Below the pieces are notes generated by a model. It searched no databases and was not told the origin of the DNA. It saw only the letters and a list, made by a program, of their open reading frames with translations. Shown here one piece after another: positions 8,179 through 17,393 of a stretch of 64,000 bases of DNA. Each line of letters opens with the position of its first letter. Within the stretch, counting starts at the first letter, position 1. The position numbers were made by a program, and so were the translations under genes. The DNA is from DATDDB01 sp036524005 (GTDB taxonomy: Bacteria; Pseudomonadota; Gammaproteobacteria; Burkholderiales; Gallionellaceae), in NCBI GenBank assembly GCA_036524005.1, contig DATDDB010000162.1, positions 3,371 through 67,370 on the forward strand. The letters are read 5' to 3'.

Positions 8179-10356
8179 TCACTGTCCCAGGCGTTTTGCG
8201 CGATTGCGCCGCGCCAGCCAGAACAGGAACCAGCTGAGTGCTACCAGTCCCAGCGCTATCAGGCCATAAAAGATATAGGGGTTAGCATATAGGAATGCAT
8301 CAATCCTGGAAACCCCACCCTTGTCACCAGTGGAATAATTCTTTCCCACATCCATTGAGACCACATCGTACTCGGGCACGTCGAGCTGCACCAGCGACAC
8401 GTCGCCCTTGATGCGCGCCTGTATTCCGGGAGAAAGCAGGGCATCGCCCAGCGCCAGCAGGTCTTTCTCGGTCTGTGCCGTGGCAATTACCACCGATCGC
8501 CCCCTCTTGTTAGGCGACTCGAATTCCATCAGCAGACCGCTGCCCGCCCCCAGTCCAGCCCTTTGCTTGCTGATGGCAATTGAAGTCTCGCTATCCCAGC
8601 CACGCGCGACCGGGTAGGGAATATTGGCCGCGCCATCCGGCTGGAATGGCGCCAGCGCCATAAGGGATTTCGGAATGGCATTCGCCTCGCCCACCACCAG
8701 CAACTCGCCTTCCCAATCCTTGGGCTCGGCAAACACAACTTTGGTTCCGAACAACGGGAAACCATTTTTCTGGGTAATCATCCCCACCAGGTTGAGTGCG
8801 GTGTCTATCGAGCCGCTGTCATGCTGCGGCAGGTAGACCATGGTCTCGTAACCATCCGGCCAGCGCGTGAACGGAAAACCGTTGAGCACAAACAGTTCCG
8901 TTTTGGGCATCTCGACAAAATGCGGCATCGGCGGGAAACTTAGTGTGGAATTGCCGAATATCGTCACGAACAGCCCCTCGGTGTTGGAAGCATCGCACAC
9001 CTGGCGTACCGTGTTGAGATAGGGCCGGAAGGTAATGGTGTTGGTGCCTGGCTTGAACAAATAAGTGGGAATATCAAGCCGGTATTCCTCGATGTAATTC
9101 CCGCTGGGGCTATCCAGGTGGATATCGCGTATTTGCCTTTCATTCAGCGAAACATTGAGTGAAGAATCGGGCCGCAGGCCTGCTCCGTAGGAGAAGTTCA
9201 GTTTGAGCTTTGCGTACTGGTTTTGCTTGATCATGAAATCAGGCGGCAGGCGGAAGCTGATATCCGAGGCCGGATTGCTGAACCCCCTGGGTGTCGCCCT
9301 GCCGTTGAAACCAAGGAACGATGAAGATTGCAGACCCAGCGTGCTGAATTCATACACCTTGTCCGGAATCAGCTCTTCACGGCCAGAGTACATCGAAATG
9401 TCCGGCATGCTGAATGCCACCGCTCGCATTTCGTCGGTACCGGGATAGGGAAGCGACATGTTTGCAAATGTTTCGGCAGCAATCTTGAGTTCCATCTCCT
9501 GCTTGCCGGTCACGACGATGAGGGCGTGCAAGCCATCCTTTCCGCCATCCTTTTTCGGCACATAGAACACCTTGATCAGGCCGCCTTCCTGGGCCTCCAG
9601 CGGGATACCATAGCGGGCCAGCACCTCGCCCACAAAGGCCGTGGTGCCGATCAGCACATTGTCCATGCCCTGCCGGATGTCATCCGAATGGGAAAACTTC
9701 ACCTTGCGGTAATCGAAACGGCGCGCAATGCCAGATGCGGCCATGCTCATCATGGTGACCGCCTCAGGCGTGGAGGTGTCGGCCACCAGGTTGACCGCAC
9801 CTTCCGGAAACTGTTTGGGGTCAAAAACCCAATTGGCAGCCTCTCCCAGTTTCAGCGGGATAGGCCGCATTTCATAATCCATCTGGATGGACGAGCTCAT
9901 GACGCTGATGTTGGTCCACAAGTCCGGCGAGCAGGGCTGCTCGCACTGGTTGCGCATGTAATGCTGAGCCACCTGGAATGAAAAATTGTTATAACCCGGG
10001 CGCAGCCGCTCGACCGGAATCACGATTTCCTTGAAGGTTCCGGGCGCCATGTTGTCCAGCTTCATCTGGGAAACCAGTTCGCCGTTAATCCGCAAAACCA
10101 TCTGCGACAGGTCCGGCAACATGTTGTTCGACACCGTGTAATGCAGGTTCAGCACTGCCTTGGTCACCTTCCAGCGCTGCGGAATGGGGATGGAGATGTT
10201 CTGCCCGCCGCTCATGCAGCGCATCTCAAGCGACGATGCGGAAGTGAATTTTTGCAGCGGGAGCCGGACAGTATCGGCAAGGGCTGCCTGCTGCAGCCAG
10301 AGCACGGCCGCCAACAGCGCAGCCACCTTCATCGCACGACGAAAATTGTTATTCAT
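8179..10356 (-). CDS. bcsB: Cellulose synthase periplasmic subunit BcsB
   Basis: A 725-aa protein with a signal peptide (MNNNFRRAMKVAALL to about residue 28), a large beta-rich periplasmic part and one C-terminal membrane helix (IFYGLIALGLVALSWFLFWL) that anchors it to BcsA. BcsB guides the nascent chain and is needed for catalysis by BcsA. The start at 10356 is preferred over an ATG 14 codons upstream because AGGGAGAA lies at the right distance. The bcsA stop ends one base before this ATG, so the two genes are almost certainly coupled in translation. Confidence 0.95.
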   Translation of the reverse strand: MNNNFRRAMKVAALLAAVLWLQQAALADTVRLPLQKFTSASSLEMRCMSGGQNISIPIPQRWKVTKAVLNLHYTVSNNMLPDLSQMVLRINGELVSQMKLDNMAPGTFKEIVIPVERLRPGYNNFSFQVAQHYMRNQCEQPCSPDLWTNISVMSSSIQMDYEMRPIPLKLGEAANWVFDPKQFPEGAVNLVADTSTPEAVTMMSMAASGIARRFDYRKVKFSHSDDIRQGMDNVLIGTTAFVGEVLARYGIPLEAQEGGLIKVFYVPKKDGGKDGLHALIVVTGKQEMELKIAAETFANMSLPYPGTDEMRAVAFSMPDISMYSGREELIPDKVYEFSTLGLQSSSFLGFNGRATPRGFSNPASDISFRLPPDFMIKQNQYAKLKLNFSYGAGLRPDSSLNVSLNERQIRDIHLDSPSGNYIEEYRLDIPTYLFKPGTNTITFRPYLNTVRQVCDASNTEGLFVTIFGNSTLSFPPMPHFVEMPKTELFVLNGFPFTRWPDGYETMVYLPQHDSGSIDTALNLVGMITQKNGFPLFGTKVVFAEPKDWEGELLVVGEANAIPKSLMALAPFQPDGAANIPYPVARGWDSETSIAISKQRAGLGAGSGLLMEFESPNKRGRSVVIATAQTEKDLLALGDALLSPGIQARIKGDVSLVQLDVPEYDVVSMDVGKNYSTGDKGGVSRIDAFLYANPYIFYGLIALGLVALSWFLFWLARRNRAKRLGQ

Positions 10357-10357
10357 G

Positions 10358-13165
10358 TCATTTCTCCCTTGTTGGCTCCTGCGTTCTTTTAGTTTCATGT
10401 TTGAGGAATATGAACGAGAGCACCACGGCGATGCTCCTGGACAGGCGCGACAAAATTCCTTTCGCAGCCATCCTGCCCTGTTTCGCTATGCCGCCTTCTT
10501 GCACCGCCAGCTTATACAGCATGTCCAGGCTATTGCCATACACGAACCTGACGATTTTTGGATATGCATAAGTATCCACGATAAATTCCGCTCCGCACAG
10601 GAATTTTTCTCCATTCTTGCTCGTGCGCTCTATCAGGCTGGCAAACTGGTACACCTCCCCGTCCCGGCCCATGGTCCTGATGGTGACGCGCTCACGCTCG
10701 TGGATGGCGAAAGGCAATTCGACTATGATCCCCATGCCGGTGAGCGAGACATCGGATATCTCACCCTGCAGGGTCGCGTCCAGGCGCGGAAAATATACCG
10801 TGGCGGAACCGCTGACATGGACGCGCTGGAGCTTGCGCACCCTGGTGCGGTCCAGCAATTCAACCAGCGAGACCAGCGCCAGGTAGAAGAAATAAATGAA
10901 CCAGCTTGTCGCGTCCAGCACCCTGTCGCGCAGAACGTGCGTGGTCACCAGCCTGACGGACTGCTTCCACAGCCACACAAGCGCATGAATGGTCAGCGGG
11001 ATGATCCCCGCAACAAATCCAAAAAGACCAATCCCGATGAAACGCCGGATCATGCGCCCGGTGCCATGAGTCTCCGATTTCCGCTCCCAGTTTTGCTGCC
11101 AGCGTCGGCTGTCGCCGAACACATAACTGACCACATCAGCATAGGAAACCCGTTCATGAATGTATTCAGAGCCACAAAGGTATTTGCCGCCGCGGATGAT
11201 CACCTGCCGCACCCGGCTCTCGAAATGGTATGTGCGGCCATAGCTGTCCTGAACCTCAAACACCACCTCATCCCGTTCGCGCGGCATGAATGGCAACTGG
11301 ATTGCGAAGCCGATGCCGCTCAGGGAAACATCATGCACTTCGCCCGCATAGACTGCATCGCCCATGCGCGGGAAGCGAACGGTGATTTTCCCTTCCGCGG
11401 CGATACGGTAAAACTTGCGTGTCTGCTTGCGCTCCCAGAACGCGCCCAGCGAAACCACTGACAGATACAGATTGTAAAAGCACCAGATCACCGTCACTGC
11501 GATCACGTCGCGCAGCAGGGGCTCGTACACCCACTTGAGCCCAGCCAGGACCACCGCAACCACATTGATGCCGATCACCAGGAAAAATGGCGCCGCCAGA
11601 GGACTGAGGTAGCTTTTTTCGTGAGTCAACCCCTTGGGCGTGACCTTGAACGTGGGTTTCCACGGGTTGAGCAGGACGGAAATCACGGCTGGCATCAGGA
11701 ACAGTGATTGCACGCTCTCGTAGATTTCGGAGAAAAAAGGCTGGCGCGTCCCGGCATAGAAAAAATGCATCACCATGTAGATGCTTAACACATAAGGCAG
11801 GGTAAACGCAAGGATCTGCATCCAGGATGCGTGATACACATTCAGCCCAAGGATCAGGTATGCGGCCGGGGCAATGAAGTAGATGAAGCGCGGGAAGCCG
11901 AACATCCAGAAGAAGCTGGAATTGAAATAGGCTATCCGCTGCGGCAGGCTGAGCCCCCTGGTCTTGAGCGGGTTATTGAGCAGAACCAGCTGCACCATCC
12001 CTTGCGCCCAGCGTGAGCGCTGGGTCACATAGTCGTCATAGGATTCCGGGGACAGTCCGCATACCATGGGACGATTGACGTAAACACTGTTATAGCCGCG
12101 CGCATGCAGCTGGTAGGCGGTTTCGGCATCCTCGGTAATGGTGGTGCCGCGGATGCCGCCCACTTCCATCAGGCAGGTGCGCCGCAACAGCGCAGCGGAG
12201 CCACAAAAATAGCTGGCATTCCAGAAATTCAGCCCGGGGTGGATGCGGCGATAGAACATGTCGCTCTCGCTGGAGGGAGTTGCCTTGCCCTCCAGATTTT
12301 TTTCCACCGGCGTCGGGTTGATGAAAAAATGCGGCGTCTGGACCAGAAACAATTTCGGATCCGCGATGAACTGCCCGACCGTGTTTTGCAGGATGTCGCG
12401 GGTCGGAACATGGTCGCAGTCCAGTACCAGGATAACTTCGCCTGCGGTATATCTCAGCGCATGGTTGATGTTGCCGGCCTTGGCCTGCTGGTTGGTTTCC
12501 CGCGTGATATAGCTTATCCCCAGCTCCGCAGCCGTCTCGCGCAGGCTGTAGTGACGCCCCCACGCCTCCATCCCCGTTTCAGAGTGGTTGCGCTTGGCTT
12601 GCGTGCCGCCATCGTCCAGAATGTATATATTCAGCTTTTCTTTCGGGTAATCTATCTGCGCCGCGGCAGTGGCCGTAATGCGCACGATGTCCAGCGGTTC
12701 GTTGTAGGTGGGGATGAATACATCCACGGTAGGCAGCTTGTCCCGGTCTTCAGGCAACGGGATGTGCCTGCTTTCCAGGGGCCAGACATTGATGAACATG
12801 CCCAGCATATAGATGGCGAAACCATACAGCTCGGCGAGATACAGCAGCGCCATGCCGATGAAATCGAAAGGCCCGGTGTAGAGCAGTGAATCAAATGAGC
12901 GCCACTGCATGTAGCGCAGCGCCAGAAAACTTGCCACCACCATGAGCAGCAGGCGGTAAGGCTGCTGCTGCGCTTTCCGGGAACGGAACGTCAGGGCAAT
13001 GAAGATGAAGCAGCCCCAGCCAAGGTACATTTGCCTGGAGGTATCGAAATAGGCATAGGTGAATTGCAGCGCATAAAACAGGAACGCGAGCACCAACCCG
13101 GCTGCCAGCACGACCTGCCATCCCGGTTCCTTGAATCGTGCAATGATCAAGTTCCCGGAAAACAT
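10358..13165 (-). CDS. bcsA: Cellulose synthase catalytic subunit BcsA with tandem PilZ domains
   Basis: A 935-aa membrane glycosyltransferase. Catalytic motifs are DDG (184-186), DCD (249-251), TED (344-346) and QRSRW (382-386), with gating loop FKVTPK (506-511). The first PilZ domain has RKQTR (579-583) and DVSLSG (612-617). A membrane hairpin (about 708-770) then leads to a second PilZ domain with RTRVR (773-777) and DVSLTG (805-810). BcsA proteins usually carry one PilZ domain, through which c-di-GMP opens the active site. Here both copies keep the full RxxxR/DxSxxG signature. It follows the kinase-cyclase gene by 6 bp and precedes bcsB by 1 bp, so it is the core of the operon. Confidence 0.95.
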   Translation of the reverse strand: MFSGNLIIARFKEPGWQVVLAAGLVLAFLFYALQFTYAYFDTSRQMYLGWGCFIFIALTFRSRKAQQQPYRLLLMVVASFLALRYMQWRSFDSLLYTGPFDFIGMALLYLAELYGFAIYMLGMFINVWPLESRHIPLPEDRDKLPTVDVFIPTYNEPLDIVRITATAAAQIDYPKEKLNIYILDDGGTQAKRNHSETGMEAWGRHYSLRETAAELGISYITRETNQQAKAGNINHALRYTAGEVILVLDCDHVPTRDILQNTVGQFIADPKLFLVQTPHFFINPTPVEKNLEGKATPSSESDMFYRRIHPGLNFWNASYFCGSAALLRRTCLMEVGGIRGTTITEDAETAYQLHARGYNSVYVNRPMVCGLSPESYDDYVTQRSRWAQGMVQLVLLNNPLKTRGLSLPQRIAYFNSSFFWMFGFPRFIYFIAPAAYLILGLNVYHASWMQILAFTLPYVLSIYMVMHFFYAGTRQPFFSEIYESVQSLFLMPAVISVLLNPWKPTFKVTPKGLTHEKSYLSPLAAPFFLVIGINVVAVVLAGLKWVYEPLLRDVIAVTVIWCFYNLYLSVVSLGAFWERKQTRKFYRIAAEGKITVRFPRMGDAVYAGEVHDVSLSGIGFAIQLPFMPRERDEVVFEVQDSYGRTYHFESRVRQVIIRGGKYLCGSEYIHERVSYADVVSYVFGDSRRWQQNWERKSETHGTGRMIRRFIGIGLFGFVAGIIPLTIHALVWLWKQSVRLVTTHVLRDRVLDATSWFIYFFYLALVSLVELLDRTRVRKLQRVHVSGSATVYFPRLDATLQGEISDVSLTGMGIIVELPFAIHERERVTIRTMGRDGEVYQFASLIERTSKNGEKFLCGAEFIVDTYAYPKIVRFVYGNSLDMLYKLAVQEGGIAKQGRMAAKGILSRLSRSIAVVLSFIFLKHETKRTQEPTREK

Positions 13166-13171
13166 GATGAT

Positions 13172-14929
13172 CTACCGTGGCGTCTCTGGCGCAGTCGCCG
13201 GCGCCACGGTGTCGCTGATCGAACGTTTGCCCGCTTCCGGCTGCGCCGCCCCCCAGAATTTCGCGCCCAGCGTCAGCACCAGCACGATCCCGATCAGGAC
13301 AAGCATGGCCAGGATGAGCTTCATGCCGGAAGAACGTACTGGCACGTTGTATTCCTGCCGGGGCAATGCCCCCTGTTTGTCCAACTCGACCTCCTGCGGG
13401 TTCCAGAATGCCTTGTAAGCATTGTACGGCTCGGACTTGCCCTTGAGCGTGACCTGCTTCACGAAACGGCAATATATCTCCGACTTGTCGGACAGTGCGT
13501 TGTAGGTGTCTTCCGACATGAGAATGCCGCCGGGATCGGCGGAAGATTCAAAACGCGAGGCCGTGTTCACCACGTCGCCGTAGATATCCTTTTCCTCGAC
13601 CACGCACTTGCCGGAATGCATTCCTATGCGCATCAGCACCGGGAACCTGAACTTCTTCGCCATGTTGAGCGCGTCCATCTCCTTCTGGATGCGCGCAGCA
13701 GCGCGCACGGCATCGAGCGCATTCAAGAAATAGGACAGGCTGCCGTCGCCGATCGATTTGACGAAGACACCGTTGTTTTCCCTGATTGCGGGAATCAGAA
13801 TGTCGCTTATCGCCTTGATCAGCATACGGCTGACAATATCGCCTTCTCTTTCGGCGATAGTGGTGGACCCCTTGAGGTCGGTGAACATCACCGTGACGAA
13901 CCTGTGGAATTTCTCCTGGAACGCGGTTTCCAGCCTTTCGCGTTCAGCAAGGTATTTCTCCATGTCGGTCGCAGGTTCGGCGTTTCCTCCCACGTTGGCG
14001 ACGGTCATTTCGGCACCTTCTGCAACGACGGTTTTTTCCTCGGCAGACGATGTGACGACAGTCTGTTCCACATCCTGCGCTGGCGCGGCCTGCTCTGCGG
14101 CATCCGAGAGAAAGCCCCTGATGTCATCGGCAAAGTCGCGCGCATGCGCGTAGCGGTCTTCCGGTTTTTTCGCCAGCGCCTTGTTGACCATCCGGTCCAG
14201 CTCAGGCGACAGCCCGGAATCCAGGGTGGAAGGTGTGGTTGGAGCCTCGTTGACGATTTTCTGCTGGATGGTGAATACGCCTTCGCCGGTAAAAGGCTTT
14301 TGCCAAGTCAGCAACTGGTATAACACCACCCCTGCCGCGAAAATATCCGAACGCGGGCTGATCGAAGTGCCGAGTATCTGTTCCGGAGACATATAGCCAG
14401 GTGTGCCCACCATGGTCCCCGCCTGGGTGCCCTCCTGCTTGTCCAGCACCTTGACCACGCCGAAATCGGTGAGCTTCAGCCGGCCGGAATTGTCTATCAT
14501 GATGTTCGCCGGCTTGACATCACGATGCACGATGCCCTGTGTGTGCGCATAATCCAGCGCGCTCAGCAGGTCCAGCATGTAATTCAGGGATTTTTTCAGC
14601 GGAAAGCGCACACCGCTGTCGAGGAATTCCTTGAGCTCGTGCCCCTGGATGAATTCCATCACGAAGTAGGCGATATCGCCCTCTTCGCCAAAATCGTAAA
14701 CCGTGACTATATTGGGATGATTAAGGCGCGCGATGGATTGGGCTTCGCGCATGAACCTTTCGGAATAATCTGCCGCCTGCGCCGCATCGACCATCGCGCT
14801 CTTGATGATGGTCTTGATCGCCACTTTGCGATGCAGCTTGCTATCGTTCGCCTCGTATACGACACCCATCGCGCCACTGCCCAGCACGCGGATGATTTCG
14901 TATCGGCCCAGCTGCTTCAGTTCCCCCAT
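13172..14929 (-). CDS. Ser/Thr protein kinase fused to a class III adenylate cyclase, first gene of the cellulose operon
   Basis: A 585-aa protein. The Hanks-type kinase domain (about 8-275) has GSGAMG (17-22), VAIK (Lys39), HRD (135-137), DFG (155-157) and SPE in place of APE. A linker follows, then a class III nucleotidyl cyclase (about 340-510). The cyclase has metal Asp351 (FTD) and Asp395 (GDG), the adenine-specifying pair Lys391/Asp448, and transition-state Asn455/Arg459, so it should be active on ATP. One membrane helix (about 536-560) and a short periplasmic tail end the protein. It starts the bcs operon with AAGGT upstream of the ATG, which suggests it controls cellulose synthesis by phosphorylation and/or cAMP. 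That control is inferred. Confidence 0.88.
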   Translation of the reverse strand: MGELKQLGRYEIIRVLGSGAMGVVYEANDSKLHRKVAIKTIIKSAMVDAAQAADYSERFMREAQSIARLNHPNIVTVYDFGEEGDIAYFVMEFIQGHELKEFLDSGVRFPLKKSLNYMLDLLSALDYAHTQGIVHRDVKPANIMIDNSGRLKLTDFGVVKVLDKQEGTQAGTMVGTPGYMSPEQILGTSISPRSDIFAAGVVLYQLLTWQKPFTGEGVFTIQQKIVNEAPTTPSTLDSGLSPELDRMVNKALAKKPEDRYAHARDFADDIRGFLSDAAEQAAPAQDVEQTVVTSSAEEKTVVAEGAEMTVANVGGNAEPATDMEKYLAERERLETAFQEKFHRFVTVMFTDLKGSTTIAEREGDIVSRMLIKAISDILIPAIRENNGVFVKSIGDGSLSYFLNALDAVRAAARIQKEMDALNMAKKFRFPVLMRIGMHSGKCVVEEKDIYGDVVNTASRFESSADPGGILMSEDTYNALSDKSEIYCRFVKQVTLKGKSEPYNAYKAFWNPQEVELDKQGALPRQEYNVPVRSSGMKLILAMLVLIGIVLVLTLGAKFWGAAQPEAGKRSISDTVAPATAPETPR

Positions 14930-15040
14930 GGGTTACCTTATAACTTTAGTGGGCAAGCATCCCTTGTTTTGACCATGCACGCAAAAGCCAGCGTCCGGAG
15001 ATGCATTGTCCTTGGTTATACATCACGCCCTCCATTGGTT

Positions 15041-15069
15041 TTGATTCTACTCCAAGTTTCAATCATAAT
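15041..15069 (+). promoter_or_regulatory. Likely sigma-70 promoter for bcsZ
   Basis: TTGATT and CATAAT are separated by 17 bp, about 45 bp upstream of the bcsZ ATG. It lies in the divergent spacer between the kinase gene and bcsZ, so cellulase and synthase transcription could be co-regulated here. Confidence 0.5.
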
Positions 15070-15113
15070 TAAGCCCTCTTCATGAAAAATGGGGATTGGG
15101 GCATCCAGCTGAA

Positions 15114-16190
15114 ATGAACGCACCCCTCAACCAACTGCGCACCCGCTTCCTGCACAGGCTTGCAGCCTGCTGTTTGCTTGCGGCCGCGCTGCTGGCTAAC
15201 TGCGCGACGGCGGGTGCCACCGAGGCTGGCTGGAAACGGTTCAAGCAAGACTTCATCGCACCCGAGGGCCGCGTCGTTGATGCAGGCCAGGGCGGCATCA
15301 GCCATTCGGAAGGACAGGGATATGCCATGCTGCTCGCGGTGCATTACGATGACCGCCCCGCATTCGAGCAGATCTGGCAATGGACCCGGAAAAATCTCCA
15401 GGTGCGCAGCGACAGCCTGCTTGCCTGGTGCTGGTCGCCGGAGACCGGCGTCAAGGACAAGAATAATGCGAGCGACGGCGACCTGATCGTGGCCTGGGCC
15501 CTGCTGCGTGCCTCCGAAAGCTGGCAGGTTCCCGATTACCTGCAGGCCAGCCGGAAAATCGCACGGGACATTCGCGAAAAACTCGTCCACAAAAGCGCGC
15601 ACGGACTGGTGCTACTGCCGGGCGCGGAAGGCTTTCACAAGCCGGAGGGCGACTCGATCAACCTTTCCTACTGGGTGTTCCCGGCACTGGACGAAATCGG
15701 CCAGGCCGACCCGGCGCCGGAATGGGAGGAACTCGCGAACAACGGCATCGCCATCCTGCAATATGCCCATTTCGGCCGATGGAAGCTGCCGCCGGACTGG
15801 CTGCTGCTCGCCGAAACCTCCACGCCATCCAACGGCCTTTCCGAACTGTTCGGCTACAACGCGGTGCGCATCCCGCTCTATCTGCTGTGGAGCCGCCGCG
15901 AAACCCCGCAACTGCTCAGACCGTACCGCGAATTCTGGGGCTACTTCAAGGGCGCGCGGTTCCTTCCCGCCTGGACCAACCTCAAGAACGACAGCGTCGA
16001 CTCCTACGACGCATCCGCCGGAATCCACCGTGTCGCGCAATGGGTGCTTGCCTACCCGCGCACCCCTACCCCTTTGAAAACCCTGCCTGCAGACAAGCCG
16101 GGCTACTACTCTTCGGTGTTGCTGTTGCTGACAGAAATGGCGATAAGCGAGCGCAGGGAGGAGCAACAGGCTGCTGTGCCAGCACGCTAG
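15114..16190 (+). CDS. bcsZ: Periplasmic endo-1,4-beta-glucanase of the cellulose locus (GH8)
   Basis: A 358-aa exported glycoside hydrolase family 8 enzyme. The N-terminus has a signal peptide (HRLAACCLLAAALLANCATA). The catalytic acid lies in HSEGQGYAM and the catalytic Asp in NASDGDLIVAWAL. The family trims or releases glucan during cellulose secretion. It is divergent from the synthase operon. An in-frame TTG at 15096 is an alternative start; the ATG gives the more normal signal peptide, although its ribosome site is weak. A 16-bp palindrome (16181-16196) spans the TAG stop. Confidence 0.93.
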   Translation: MNAPLNQLRTRFLHRLAACCLLAAALLANCATAGATEAGWKRFKQDFIAPEGRVVDAGQGGISHSEGQGYAMLLAVHYDDRPAFEQIWQWTRKNLQVRSDSLLAWCWSPETGVKDKNNASDGDLIVAWALLRASESWQVPDYLQASRKIARDIREKLVHKSAHGLVLLPGAEGFHKPEGDSINLSYWVFPALDEIGQADPAPEWEELANNGIAILQYAHFGRWKLPPDWLLLAETSTPSNGLSELFGYNAVRIPLYLLWSRRETPQLLRPYREFWGYFKGARFLPAWTNLKNDSVDSYDASAGIHRVAQWVLAYPRTPTPLKTLPADKPGYYSSVLLLLTEMAISERREEQQAAVPAR

Positions 16191-16244
16191 CGTGCTCGGC
16201 GCCTACCCACAATGGGAGAGGGAGGCAATCGGGCTCCGCGCCAG

Positions 16245-17336
16245 TCAGGCAATGATCCCGCCGCCCAGACAAACCGCACCATCGTAAACAACCACAGATT
16301 GCCCCGGCGTGACCGCCCATTGCTGCTCATCGAATGCAAAACTGGCGTGATTTTCCTTGAGCGCCGTGATGCGGCAGGCGGCATCATGCTGGCGATAGCG
16401 GGTCTTGGCCGCGTACGCACGGGCAATGTCGGGCGCGTGTCCGCTGATCCAGTGCATCTCCAATGCGTCGAGATGCGGCGTGAGCAAGGCGGGGTGGTCG
16501 TGGCCTTGCACCACGATGAGCCGGTTGTTTTCCATGTCCTTGCCGGCGACGAACCAGGGCTCGCCGGTACCTTCTTTGCCACCGCCTATGCCCAAGCCCT
16601 GGCGCTGGCCCAGGGTGTAGAACGCCAGGCCCTGGTGGGTCCCGACTTTCTTGCCTTCCGCCGAGTACATGCCGCCTGGCTGGGTGGGCAGGTAACGGTT
16701 CAGGAATTCGCGGAAGGGCCGCTCGCCGATGAAGCAGATGCCGGTGCTGTCGCGCTTGGCGTGGTTGGCCAGATGATTTTTGCGCGCAATCTCGCGCACT
16801 TCGGTCTTCTGCAGGTGTCCGATCGGGAACATCGCCTTGGAAAGCTGCTCCTGGCTCAGGCGGTGCAGGAAGTAGCTCTGGTCCTTGCCGGCATCGTCCG
16901 CCTTGAGCAATTGATACAAGCCATCCACTTCGCGCACCTTGGCATAGTGCCCCATGGCGATGGCATCCGCGCCCAGGCGCAGTGCGTGTTCGACGAATGC
17001 CTTGAATTTGATTTCCGAGTTGCACAGGATGTCGGGGTTAGGCGTGCGCCCGGCCTCGTATTCGCGCAGGAAATAGCTGAACACGCGCTCCCTGTATTCC
17101 TGGGCGAAGTTCACCGCCTCGATGGGAATGCCGATCACGTCCGCGGCGGAAACAGCGTCTATCAGGTCCTCGCGCGAGGAGCAATATTCGCCGTCGTCAT
17201 CGTCCTCCCAGTTTTTCATGAACAGGCCGGTGACCTGATAGCCCTGCTGCTTCAGCAACAAGGCGGTGACGGAGGAGTCCACGCCCCCCGACATGCCGAC
17301 CACGACGTGGCGCCGGGATCGAAGATTGTTTTTCAC
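16245..17336 (-). CDS. mnmA: tRNA-specific 2-thiouridylase MnmA
   Basis: A 363-aa PP-loop enzyme that thiolates uridine 34 of tRNA-Lys, -Glu and -Gln. It has the ATP-binding loop SGGVDSS (about 16-22) and the two catalytic cysteines, Cys105 in NPDILCN and Cys201 in TGICFIG. The start is GTG; no better ATG precedes the PP-loop. It is transcribed after the nudJ-like gene, an order also seen in other Proteobacteria, and converges on bcsZ with a 54-bp gap. Confidence 0.96.
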   Translation of the reverse strand: MKNNLRSRRHVVVGMSGGVDSSVTALLLKQQGYQVTGLFMKNWEDDDDGEYCSSREDLIDAVSAADVIGIPIEAVNFAQEYRERVFSYFLREYEAGRTPNPDILCNSEIKFKAFVEHALRLGADAIAMGHYAKVREVDGLYQLLKADDAGKDQSYFLHRLSQEQLSKAMFPIGHLQKTEVREIARKNHLANHAKRDSTGICFIGERPFREFLNRYLPTQPGGMYSAEGKKVGTHQGLAFYTLGQRQGLGIGGGKEGTGEPWFVAGKDMENNRLIVVQGHDHPALLTPHLDALEMHWISGHAPDIARAYAAKTRYRQHDAACRITALKENHASFAFDEQQWAVTPGQSVVVYDGAVCLGGGIIA

Positions 17337-17341
17337 GCTTG

Positions 17342-17377
17342 CCCCTTCTCCCGCTTGCGGGGGAGGGTTGGGGTGGT
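17342..17377. repeat. Short GC-rich palindromic intergenic repeat
   Basis: A CTCCCGC-TT-GCGGGGGAG stem followed by GGTTGGGGTG, between the nudJ-like gene and mnmA. This resembles the very common dispersed palindromes with CTCCCGC...GCGGGAG seen in many proteobacterial genomes. Only one clear copy was seen in this window. Confidence 0.45.
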
Positions 17378-17393
17378 GGCGCGAGCCTGCTCG

